Shown here one piece after another: positions 58,030-64,000 of a stretch of 64,000 nt of DNA (within the stretch, counting starts at the first letter, position 1; the number at the start of each line of letters is the position of its first letter). Source of the stretch: Clostridia bacterium (GTDB lineage: Bacteria; Bacillota; Clostridia; Oscillospirales; Acutalibacteraceae); NCBI GenBank assembly GCA_024404115.1, contig JAKSQM010000001.1:310001-374000 (forward strand), written 5' to 3'. Below the pieces are notes generated by a model. That model was given only the letters and a program-made list of their open reading frames with translations, searched no databases and was not told the DNA's origin. Made by a program: the position numbers and the translations under genes.

Positions 58030-58742
58030 CACTTAATATACTTCACTTATATCCAAAAGAAATGAATCTTTACGGCGACCACGGCAATGTTCTTGCACTT
58101 AAAAGAAGATGCGAGTGGCGTGGAATCGACACAAAAGTTTATGCATACGAGCCTGGCGATGAAATCCCCGATGATATTGATATAATCTTCGGCGGCGGCG
58201 GTCAGGATTCAGGTCAGTCCAAAATCGAAGAGGACTTAATGAAAATTGCACCGAAGCTGAAAGCAATGGTAGAGGATGGTATGCCCACCCTCGTTATCTG
58301 TGGCGTTTATCAGCTTTTCGGTAAGTATTTCCATACCCATGAGGATAAAATGATTGACGGTATTGATGTAATGAATCTTTATACCGAAGCAGGACCCACC
58401 CGCCTTATCGGCAATATCACAATCGAATCCCCGCAGTTTGGCGAAATCGTAGGTTACGAAAACCATTCAGGACTTACATATATTGAAAATAAGGACGCAG
58501 CATTCGGTAAGGTAGTTGTTGGTGCAGGTAATAACGGCACCGATGGCACAGAGGGTATGATTTATAAGAATTGTATCGGCACATACCTCCACGGACCAAT
58601 CCTGCCCAAGAATCCCAAGGTGGCAGATTATATTATCGAAAAGGCAATTGAGCGCAAAACAGGCGAAAAAGCCAACCTTGCCCCCCTCGATGACACAATC
58701 GAGGAGCGTGCCCATAAAGTTTCCGCCTCAAGACCGAGATAA
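58026..58742 (+). CDS. gatD: Lipid II isoglutaminyl synthase, GatD glutaminase subunit
   Basis: 238 residues. Class I amidotransferase-like domain: nucleophile C92 in TLVICGVYQLFG, His at residue 189 in IGTYLHGPILPKN, oxyanion region IIFGGGGQDSGQ. Supplies ammonia to MurT so that D-Glu of lipid II becomes D-isoglutamine. Confidence 0.95.
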   Translation: MTLNILHLYPKEMNLYGDHGNVLALKRRCEWRGIDTKVYAYEPGDEIPDDIDIIFGGGGQDSGQSKIEEDLMKIAPKLKAMVEDGMPTLVICGVYQLFGKYFHTHEDKMIDGIDVMNLYTEAGPTRLIGNITIESPQFGEIVGYENHSGLTYIENKDAAFGKVVVGAGNNGTDGTEGMIYKNCIGTYLHGPILPKNPKVADYIIEKAIERKTGEKANLAPLDDTIEERAHKVSASRPR

Positions 58743-58768
58743 AATTTAAAAAATTTAATAATAACTAT

Positions 58769-58797
58769 TGACAAAGGGATAGAATTTTGGTAAACTA
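58769..58797 (+). promoter_or_regulatory. tRNA operon promoter
   Basis: TTGACA (58769-58774), 17-base spacer, TAAACT (58792-58797), 12 bases before the first tRNA. Confidence 0.75.
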
Positions 58798-58809
58798 ATA
58801 GAGCTGTCG

Positions 58810-58886
58810 GGACCATTAGCTCAGTTGGTTAGAGCAACCGGCTCATAACCGGTTGGTCCGGGGTTCGAGTCCCTGATGGTCCACCA
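58810..58886 (+). tRNA. tRNA with CAU anticodon (Ile2 with lysidine, or elongator Met)
   Basis: 77 bases with encoded CCA. Acceptor GGACCAT/ATGGTCC, D arm GCTC...GAGC, anticodon arm ACCGG-CTCATAA-CCGGT, T arm CGGGG-TTCGAGT-CCCTG. From memory the GGACC acceptor and CTCATAA loop resemble Bacillus tRNA-Ile(CAU) more than its elongator tRNA-Met. A scan that separates the CAU types, or the presence of TilS identity elements, would decide. Confidence 0.9.
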
Positions 58887-58910
58887 AGCGCATCCACGGG
58901 GTGCGTATAT

Positions 58911-58986
58911 AGGGGTATAGCTCAGTTGGTAGAGCAGCGGTCTCCAAAACCGCGTGCCGAGGGTTCGAGTCCTTCTGCCCCTGCCA
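58911..58986 (+). tRNA. tRNA-Trp (CCA)
   Basis: 76 bases with encoded CCA. Acceptor AGGGGTA/TGCCCCT, discriminator G, anticodon arm GCGGT-CTCCAAA-ACCGC, T arm GAGGG-TTCGAGT-CCTTC with two G-T pairs. Its 3' end faces the mobile element and is the most likely integration target. Confidence 0.95.
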
Positions 58987-58987
58987 G

Positions 58988-59014
58988 AAAGCCTTGATTT
59001 TTCAAGGCTTTTTT
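58988..59014 (+). terminator. tRNA operon terminator
   Basis: AAAGCCTTG (58988-58996), ATTTTT loop, CAAGGCTTT then TTT. If the element entered at the tRNA 3' end, this hairpin is part of the element or of the recreated site. Confidence 0.85.
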
Positions 59015-59125
59015 CTTTTGCTTAACCGGTGTCCTAACACTCGTCCTAACATTTTCCTAACGCACCACAGATAAACCGCAAAAAACCGCAGGCAATAAAG
59101 TTCATTTAACCGCATATAATCCTGC

Positions 59126-60370
59126 TTATTTCGTCCTTTTTACAGGGCGAATTTTTATTTTTTTAGACTTTTCAGATGCAGATTTTTTGTCGTTTTTCAA
59201 CTGAATAAATCCGTTTTCGGCATCAATTTTATCAAGCTGATTTGCGATTTGCAGTTTTGATGTTTTATCAACATGAGCATAAAATGTGAGCGTGGTTGCG
59301 GCAGAGCTGTGTCCGAGCCACTCCTGCACCTGTGTAACCGAAAAGCCGTCATTGAGCAGATTGCTTGCGACGCTGTGGCGAAGCAGGTGCAGCGTTACCT
59401 GCGGCAAATCACTTTTGCTGATCGTTGAATGAAAAACTCTCTCGATATAGTTCGGTGCAATCACTCTTCCGTCGGGCATGGTGCAGACATAATCACTGCT
59501 GAAATAATATGATCCCATCAGCTTTTTGTTCTCAGTCTGCTTTGCCTTGAATTTCAGCAAAACCTCTTCCACTCTTTTCGTCATCGGCAGGGTTCTGTAA
59601 CTGCTGTCTGTTTTCGGCGCAGCTGTATAATCACCGCCGCCTGCACTCTGCTGAAGCGTTTCACATATTGTGATAGCTTTGTTGTGAAAATCAATGCTTT
59701 TCCACTTCAAGCCTAAAACTTCACTTCTTCTGAAACCGTAAATGGAGCAGAGAAAAACGGGAAGCTCTATGACCGTTCCCGAAAACAGCCTGTTCAGTTC
59801 TTCAAGCTGTTCCTTGTTCAGATAATCGGGGCGATACGGAATCTTTTTCGGAAGTCTTACGGTTGAGGCAGGATTTGCAACAATCAGCCCCTCCCGGACA
59901 GCATCGTTTAATGCTTTGCTGATATTCTGATGATGGTGATGAATTGTTGTCGGAGACAGTGCGGTTCCCGTAGTCAGATTGCTTTCGGGCTTCAATAGAG
60001 AATAATAATATTCTTCCAAGATCATCGGCGTAACATCCTGCAACGCTACGGGATGCTGCTTGAAATACGGGATAATATGGTTGTTCATATTGCCGCAGTA
60101 TCCCCGGTAGGTTGAGGGACGAATATCTCTCGGTATAGTTTCGAGCCAATGTTCAAGATACTCCGCAAGACCTGTACCGATAAATATTCCGTTGCGTCCG
60201 TTCCACAGTGCAAGCTGTTCTTGAAGAAATTTCTCGGCTTTGCGTTTGTTGCCGTCCTTGACTTCCAAGCCCGTGCTTATCCATTTGGGTTTTCTTTTGC
60301 CGTTCTCGTCTTTGAGATTTATAACGGCATAATATTTGCCTTTATTTTGTTGAATACTTCCTGTGACCAT
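59126..60370 (-). CDS. int: Tyrosine recombinase (integrase)
   Basis: 414 residues from ATG 60370 (AAAGGAG upstream); a longer frame to 60436 lacks a ribosome site. N-terminal AP2-like DNA-binding region (GSIQQNKGKYYAVINLKDEN), SAM-like core-binding domain ~65-165, catalytic domain ~185-370. Active-site residues: R in YGFRRSEVLGL (~215), HLLRH (H328, R331), H354 and Y364 in WLGHSSAATTLTFYAHV. Resembles Tn916-type integrases. A Lys/Ser-rich tail follows. The 3' end lies 110 bases from the tRNA terminator. Confidence 0.95.
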   Translation of the reverse strand: MVTGSIQQNKGKYYAVINLKDENGKRKPKWISTGLEVKDGNKRKAEKFLQEQLALWNGRNGIFIGTGLAEYLEHWLETIPRDIRPSTYRGYCGNMNNHIIPYFKQHPVALQDVTPMILEEYYYSLLKPESNLTTGTALSPTTIHHHHQNISKALNDAVREGLIVANPASTVRLPKKIPYRPDYLNKEQLEELNRLFSGTVIELPVFLCSIYGFRRSEVLGLKWKSIDFHNKAITICETLQQSAGGGDYTAAPKTDSSYRTLPMTKRVEEVLLKFKAKQTENKKLMGSYYFSSDYVCTMPDGRVIAPNYIERVFHSTISKSDLPQVTLHLLRHSVASNLLNDGFSVTQVQEWLGHSSAATTLTFYAHVDKTSKLQIANQLDKIDAENGFIQLKNDKKSASEKSKKIKIRPVKRTK

Positions 60371-60447
60371 AATATAAACTCCTTTCCACGGGTCACGGTC
60401 CGATGATATATTATCATCAACGAACCGTGCTTGCAATGATGTGATTT

Positions 60448-60639
60448 TTATTTGGCAGTCGCTAAAAAGTTAATAACTGACTGCTTCGGAATGATATATC
60501 TTTTTCCGACCTTGATGGTCTTTATCAATCCGGATTTGAGAATATCGTATGCTGAATTTCTGCCGATTTTAAGCATTTTCTGCAAATCGTCAACGGTTAC
60601 AACATCGGGATATTCACTGAAAAGTATGTTGTCAGACAT
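60448..60639 (-). CDS. Excisionase-like HTH protein
   Basis: 63 residues, ATG after AAGGAGG. A MerR-type/excisionase fold: VVTVDDLQKMLKIGRNSAYD, then GLIKTIKVGKRYIIPKQSVI. Lies directly upstream of int; such proteins steer Int toward excision. Confidence 0.88.
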   Translation of the reverse strand: MSDNILFSEYPDVVTVDDLQKMLKIGRNSAYDILKSGLIKTIKVGKRYIIPKQSVINFLATAK

Positions 60640-60670
60640 GATTTTTCCTCCTTATTTTAAAAATTAGGAG

Positions 60671-60726
60671 GTTATAACCTTTGAGTATTAAATAATAAGT
60701 AAATAGGTTAATCAGTTATAACCTTT
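60671..60726. repeat. Direct repeats upstream of xis: possible operator
   Basis: GTTATAACCTTT occurs at 60671-60682 and again at 60715-60726, 44 bases apart, in the A+T-rich gap between parB and xis. Each copy contains the palindrome GTTATAAC. Spacing of about four helical turns suggests a regulator binding site on one face. Confidence 0.5.
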
Positions 60727-60761
60727 AAAATGGCATCACTCCTTTACGGGCCGAAAACAAG

Positions 60762-61700
60762 TCATCTTCCTCTGTCTTCTCTTTTTCTTTGTAAATGGCG
60801 ATTGTAAAACTCAACTGCCTTGAGTACATAATCGCTGTGATTTTCGGGCGGTATATTCTTCGGAATAGCTTCTGCAATGCGCTTGTCCCTGAACATCGGC
60901 TTTTCTTTCTGATTGGGTTTTTCTTCGCACATTATGCTGCTTATTGTTTCTGTGGTAAGATTACCATCGGCAGAAAGCTTTCTCATACGGATAGCCTGTG
61001 CGTGGGAGGGTGTAGCTTCCGTTTCGTCAATGGCGTCGAGCAGGTCTCTCTGCTCGTCTTCGGTAAGGTAAGAAATCTCAACCGCCGGGCGAAGCTTCAT
61101 TCTGCCTTCGTCAACTAATTCCAAAAGTTCGGGCGTGAGATTGTTGAGACGGATATATCTTCGGATTTGCTCACGGCTTTCACCAACTGAATCAGCAAAC
61201 ACTTCATTACTTCTTGACTTTGACACCGTTGGTGTCGAAGTTAAATCCGTCCTCCGACCCTGACGGTTCATCGCATCTAACCTCATTTTGTAAGCCTTTG
61301 CTTTCTCACTGGGGAGTATTGTTTCTCTGTAACAGTTGCTCTCAACCATTGTGATAATGGCTTCTTCAAGGGTCATTTCCTGAACTCTGCAAGGTATGGT
61401 TTCAATTCCCGCAAGCTCAAAAGCTCTTTTTCGCCTGTGTCCCGATACCATTTCATATTTGTCATTCTCAATCGGTCTTACAAGCACGGGCTGCAACAGT
61501 CCGTGGTTTTTAATGCTTTCGATTAACTCCGTCATTCTCTCATCATCAAGCACCTTGTACGGATGGCCGGGAAAGTCCTGAATGTCGCAAACAGGAATAT
61601 CAAATATCCGTTCACGCTTCAAATCGGCTCTGCTTTCGTCGGTTTCAAATAAATCATCAAAAGCAGAAAGTTCAATGTTAAGTGCGCTGTGTCTGCTCAT
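60762..61700 (-). CDS. ParB/RepB/Spo0J-family protein
   Basis: 312 residues. N-terminal ParB/Srx CTPase fold with VSGHRRKRAFELAG near residue 87, then a central HTH (RSNEVFADSVGESREQIRRY) and a C-terminal ~80 residues rich in charge (KPNQKEKPMFRDK). ParB proteins load on DNA at parS-like sites; in mobile elements they help upkeep or regulation. Start overlaps the stop of the upstream ParB-like gene by four bases. No parA or parS is seen. Confidence 0.92.
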   Translation of the reverse strand: MSRHSALNIELSAFDDLFETDESRADLKRERIFDIPVCDIQDFPGHPYKVLDDERMTELIESIKNHGLLQPVLVRPIENDKYEMVSGHRRKRAFELAGIETIPCRVQEMTLEEAIITMVESNCYRETILPSEKAKAYKMRLDAMNRQGRRTDLTSTPTVSKSRSNEVFADSVGESREQIRRYIRLNNLTPELLELVDEGRMKLRPAVEISYLTEDEQRDLLDAIDETEATPSHAQAIRMRKLSADGNLTTETISSIMCEEKPNQKEKPMFRDKRIAEAIPKNIPPENHSDYVLKAVEFYNRHLQRKREDRGR

Positions 61701-62014
61701 TCTTCTACCTCCGAAAATGTCAGGTTGCTATCCGCGGTGAGAATAATCGCTTCGTTGTCGTCAACCTCATAAACGATTGCAGGTACACTTCTCATGCTCA
61801 ATATATCCGCCACATACACACGCCTCTGACCTGATATGATTTCATATTTGCCGTCCTTTTCACGCACGGCAACGGGTTCGATAATACCGACTTTTTTAAT
61901 GCTGTTTAATAGCCTTACGAAACTTCCGTCTTCTGTGTTTTTGAACGGGTTATCGGGATTGCGGATAATGTCTGCTGTTGAAATTTCTCTTACATAATTG
62001 ATGGATTTAATCAT
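61697..62014 (-). CDS. Stand-alone ParB/Srx-domain protein
   Basis: 105 residues, only the N-terminal ParB CTPase-like fold: IIRNPDNPFKNTEDGSFVRL and VGIIEPVAVREKDGKYEIIS, GQRRVYVADIL. The GQRR motif corresponds to the GHRR CTP-binding box of the longer neighbour. No HTH or dimer domain. It is translationally coupled to the full ParB (ATGA overlap) and lies two bases after the relaxase gene. Confidence 0.88.
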   Translation of the reverse strand: MIKSINYVREISTADIIRNPDNPFKNTEDGSFVRLLNSIKKVGIIEPVAVREKDGKYEIISGQRRVYVADILSMRSVPAIVYEVDDNEAIILTADSNLTFSEVEE

Positions 62015-62016
62015 TT

Positions 62017-63423
62017 TTATCTTGCTCCTCTCATATTTGTTTTTCTTGCTGCCTGCGGATTAGGTTGTAAATCGCGCTCACTTAAATTACGAATATCGTT
62101 TAATCTGTTTTCTATTCTCGGCTCGTTATCCGTAATTCTGTCGCAGATTTTCAACTGCTTCCGTATTACATTTAACCGATTGGATATACTTGAAATATCA
62201 GATTTCAGTTCACGCTGTCTGAATTCATCTTCCGCTCTCACAGCTTTCTTTAATTCATTTCGGTATGTTCTTCTGGTGTCTGTAAGAGCCGAAAATTCTT
62301 GGAGTAAGTTTTCTCTGAAATTCTCAATATCCTCATCGGTGTAAAGATTGTTGTCGAGTAAAAGATTCTGCTCTTCAACCCGTTTGTCAAACTTTATTAA
62401 GTCATCTGCAAGCCATCGCTGTAATTCACGGTTATAGCTGCCGCGTTCCTTAACAACGGTAAGACCTGCAACAAAATGAACATAAACAGTCTGATAGTTT
62501 TGAAATACAAGTCTGTTATTTTTGTTGCCGTCAAAAAACAGATTTTCAGGCTTGTCCTGTTCGGAATATACAAGTATTCTCCTTGTCCAGTTTGAAGCAA
62601 TTTTTGCTTTTATTGCTTCCGGTACATAGTCTTCACCGAGCGTTTTTAAGCGCCTCGGTTTAGCAAAAGACAGGTGAGATACAGTTGCGTATTTGTGCGA
62701 AAAATCAAAAGTATATCCGAGAGCTTTCATATCGCTGAAAAACTGGCTGCGGGTTGTAGCCGTCTTTAAACAAGCGTCAATATCTCTTCGTATAATGTCA
62801 TTTTTCGTAAGTTCGCCGTTCTTTTCTGCCTTGTATTCCATATAGCTTTTCTTTTCATTTTTGGGATAATAAATGACATTTAAGCCGTATTCTTTGCAAA
62901 GCCTGTCCGACACCTTTTGCATATTTCGGTAGTCTTCATTTGTTCTGTGAAACTTTTTACCGTCAATAAAAGAAACTGTGTTAAGTACAAAATGATTGTG
63001 TATATGAGACTCTTTATCAATGTGAGTTGCAACCACAACCTGATATCTTTCGCCCCATAATTCCTCGGCAAGCCGGCACCCGATAAGGTGTGCTGTCTCG
63101 GCGTCAACCTCTCCCTGGGAGAACGATTGATAACCGTGATAAGCTGCTGTACCGCCTGTTTTTCCGAAATCATTTTTGACTTTCATCATCTCTTTATCGG
63201 CATTGTTCGGATTACAGTTTATTCCGCTTACAAGTTTTTTCTGCTCTGTTGCAGTTCCTCTTTCGGCATAGTCAAGAACCGCATTAAGAACATTTTCGGG
63301 GAGCTTTGTGTTAAGGTTTGTATCTATGTTTTCACCGAAGAAGGTTGTCTTATCCGGATTTTCGGCATAGATAATAACCTTGTTTACCGCCCCCTTAATT
63401 CGCCATAATGATGTTACTGCCAT
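62017..63423 (-). CDS. Relaxase (MobA/VirD2-like, probable MOBP)
   Basis: 468 residues. Probable catalytic Tyr19 in NKVIIYAENPDKT; metal-binding histidines H134 and H140, H142, H144 in VATHIDKESHIHNHFVLN; between them AYHGYQSFSQGEVDAETAH. The second half is a long coiled coil (DIENFRENLLQEFSALTDTR, then KSDISSISNRLNVIRKQL). It nicks oriT and leads the strand into the recipient. Starts with a one-base overlap with mobC (TGATG). Confidence 0.94.
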   Translation of the reverse strand: MAVTSLWRIKGAVNKVIIYAENPDKTTFFGENIDTNLNTKLPENVLNAVLDYAERGTATEQKKLVSGINCNPNNADKEMMKVKNDFGKTGGTAAYHGYQSFSQGEVDAETAHLIGCRLAEELWGERYQVVVATHIDKESHIHNHFVLNTVSFIDGKKFHRTNEDYRNMQKVSDRLCKEYGLNVIYYPKNEKKSYMEYKAEKNGELTKNDIIRRDIDACLKTATTRSQFFSDMKALGYTFDFSHKYATVSHLSFAKPRRLKTLGEDYVPEAIKAKIASNWTRRILVYSEQDKPENLFFDGNKNNRLVFQNYQTVYVHFVAGLTVVKERGSYNRELQRWLADDLIKFDKRVEEQNLLLDNNLYTDEDIENFRENLLQEFSALTDTRRTYRNELKKAVRAEDEFRQRELKSDISSISNRLNVIRKQLKICDRITDNEPRIENRLNDIRNLSERDLQPNPQAARKTNMRGAR

Positions 63424-63734
63424 CAGTAAATTACCTCCATAATTTTGCCTATTTGGGTCTGCAAATCTTCATAGTTACTGCGGTATAAGGGTGCATCAAT
63501 AAAACCTAATGTGTGCGCTTTAACTGCGACCTGCTGGATGTTAATACCTATCCTGCGAAGCTGTGAAATGACTTCTTTCAGGTCGGCAGACGGCTGCTCT
63601 TTAATCTCTTTATCTGCGCATAATCTGCGAAGAAATGCCGACTGCGACATACCTGATTTTCTTACTTTACTGTTTAAAGATTTCAGTTCATTGTCATTAA
63701 GACAAAATACAATTCTGTTGTTTCTGTTACGCAT
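63423..63734 (-). CDS. MobC-type relaxosome accessory protein
   Basis: 103 residues, ATG after AAAGGAG. N-terminal ribbon-helix-helix (RIVFCLNDNELKSLNSKVRK, then SGMSQSAFLRRL) and the MobC helical end (LKEVISQLRRIGINIQQVAV). It helps the relaxase melt and nick oriT. First gene of the mob unit. Confidence 0.92.
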   Translation of the reverse strand: MRNRNNRIVFCLNDNELKSLNSKVRKSGMSQSAFLRRLCADKEIKEQPSADLKEVISQLRRIGINIQQVAVKAHTLGFIDAPLYRSNYEDLQTQIGKIMEVIY

Positions 63735-63860
63735 ATATTTTCTCCTTTCATAGGGTTTCAGGGATATCGCCCTGACAAGCTGCCGTTGTGTTGCAACAAA
63801 GGCGATGCTTGATAAGACGATACCGCTTCTTTTGCGTTACGATAGTTACGGTCGTTACGG
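63735..63860. other. Candidate origin of transfer (oriT) region
   Basis: Non-coding stretch just upstream of mobC, the usual place of oriT. It holds CAGGG...CCCTG (63759-63774), the palindrome GTTGCAAC near 63787-63795, and three GTTACG units about 9-10 bases apart near 63834-63860. The nick site cannot be fixed by eye. Confidence 0.45.
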
Positions 63861-64000
63861 TTAAACACCGCACGGCCATTTATCGTCGCAATCGTCGCCG
63901 ACCGTCGCGGTTCTTTTCTCAACAAGCTGAAATTCAATGAATCTTCCGTTATGTGTATGTACGTTTTTGTAGTCAATACCGTGGTCATAACGAAGCTTTG
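63861..64000 (-). CDS. 3' end of an unidentified element gene (partial)
   Basis: Read on the minus strand from the window edge, one frame gives KLRYDHGIDYKNVHTHNG, then RFIEFQLVEKRTATVGDDCD and DKWPCGV before a TAA at 63861-63863. This has protein-like composition. A competing frame runs on to 63758 (76 residues) but its end is made from the oriT-region repeats. With only 45 codons I cannot name a family. Confidence 0.4.
   Translation of the reverse strand, partial: KLRYDHGIDYKNVHTHNGRFIEFQLVEKRTATVGDDCDDKWPCGV

Larger units (their letters stand above)
58987..64000 (-). mobile_element. Integrative mobilizable or conjugative element, left part (continues past the window)
   Basis: Every gene from the tRNA-Trp to the window edge is on the minus strand and belongs to a mobile unit: int, xis-like, two ParB-family genes, relaxase, mobC and a candidate oriT. 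The integrase is next to a tRNA 3' end, the usual arrangement for tyrosine-recombinase elements. The left edge is placed at the end of the tRNA gene; att repeats cannot be checked because the right end is missing. Whether the element has its own secretion system is unknown, so IME and ICE are both open. Confidence 0.85.

Noticed and set aside
63758-63988. 76-residue minus-strand frame at the window end
   Set aside because: Its last half is composed of the GTTACG repeats and the hairpin region upstream of mobC; another frame (63861 onwards) looks more like the true gene end.

Overview
The window looks like the chromosome of an anaerobic, endospore-forming Firmicute of the class Clostridia, most like the Ruminococcus/Oscillospiraceae group. 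The signs are a complete spoIIIA sporulation operon, Firmicute-type rpoB/rpoC, the short HisG with HisZ, the MurT-GatD pair of Gram-positive cell walls, strong GGAGG ribosome sites, moderately low G+C, and a large secreted protein ending in a dockerin-like module. The species cannot be named from the sequence alone.

Layout. 1-10.2 kb: the end of a MocR-type regulator, a 1220-residue secreted dockerin protein, a minus-strand operon (purple-acid-phosphatase-like enzyme, PyrR, ferredoxin-tailed aldo/keto reductase), and a divergent secreted PI-PLC-like protein with a small unknown gene. 10.2-11.4 kb: a repeat island of REP-like palindromes and a MITE-like inverted repeat, holding one small ribbon-helix-helix gene too short for ordinary ORF calling. 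11.4-23.9 kb: rpoB-rpoC, then rpsL-rpsG-fusA-tuf, with recognisable promoters, leader hairpins and a terminator. 24-28.7 kb: a YfhO-like membrane protein, an exported metallophosphoesterase and a small transporter, closed by a long palindromic element. 28.9-33.6 kb: spoIIIAA to spoIIIAH. 33.8-37.4 kb: Na/Pi-type transporter, VTT membrane protein, galactokinase, and a REP-associated tyrosine transposase that carries two REP palindromes inside its own reading frame. 37.5-41.7 kb: two M42 peptidases, a GNAT protein and an A+T-rich KAP-family P-loop NTPase. 41.9-49.4 kb: hisZGDCBHAF-IE. 49.5-56.6 kb: surface and secreted proteins (PIG-L deacetylase, Tic20-like protein, lipoprotein, lipase-like hydrolase) and a GH20 hexosaminidase. 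56.8-59 kb: murT-gatD and two tRNA genes.

From just after tRNA-Trp (about 59 kb) to the window end is one end of an integrative mobilizable or conjugative element: tyrosine integrase, excisionase-like protein, a ParB-family pair, MobP-type relaxase, MobC, and a probable oriT region, all on the minus strand. It runs off the right edge.

Most of the window is ordinary core genome. The parts that most reward a second look are the REP palindromes read as protein inside the transposase, the KAP NTPase inserted before the his operon, the paired ParB proteins without ParA in the mobile element, the dockerin protein with no recognisable catalytic domain, and the repeat island upstream of rpoB. No CRISPR array, rRNA gene or recognisable riboswitch was seen.
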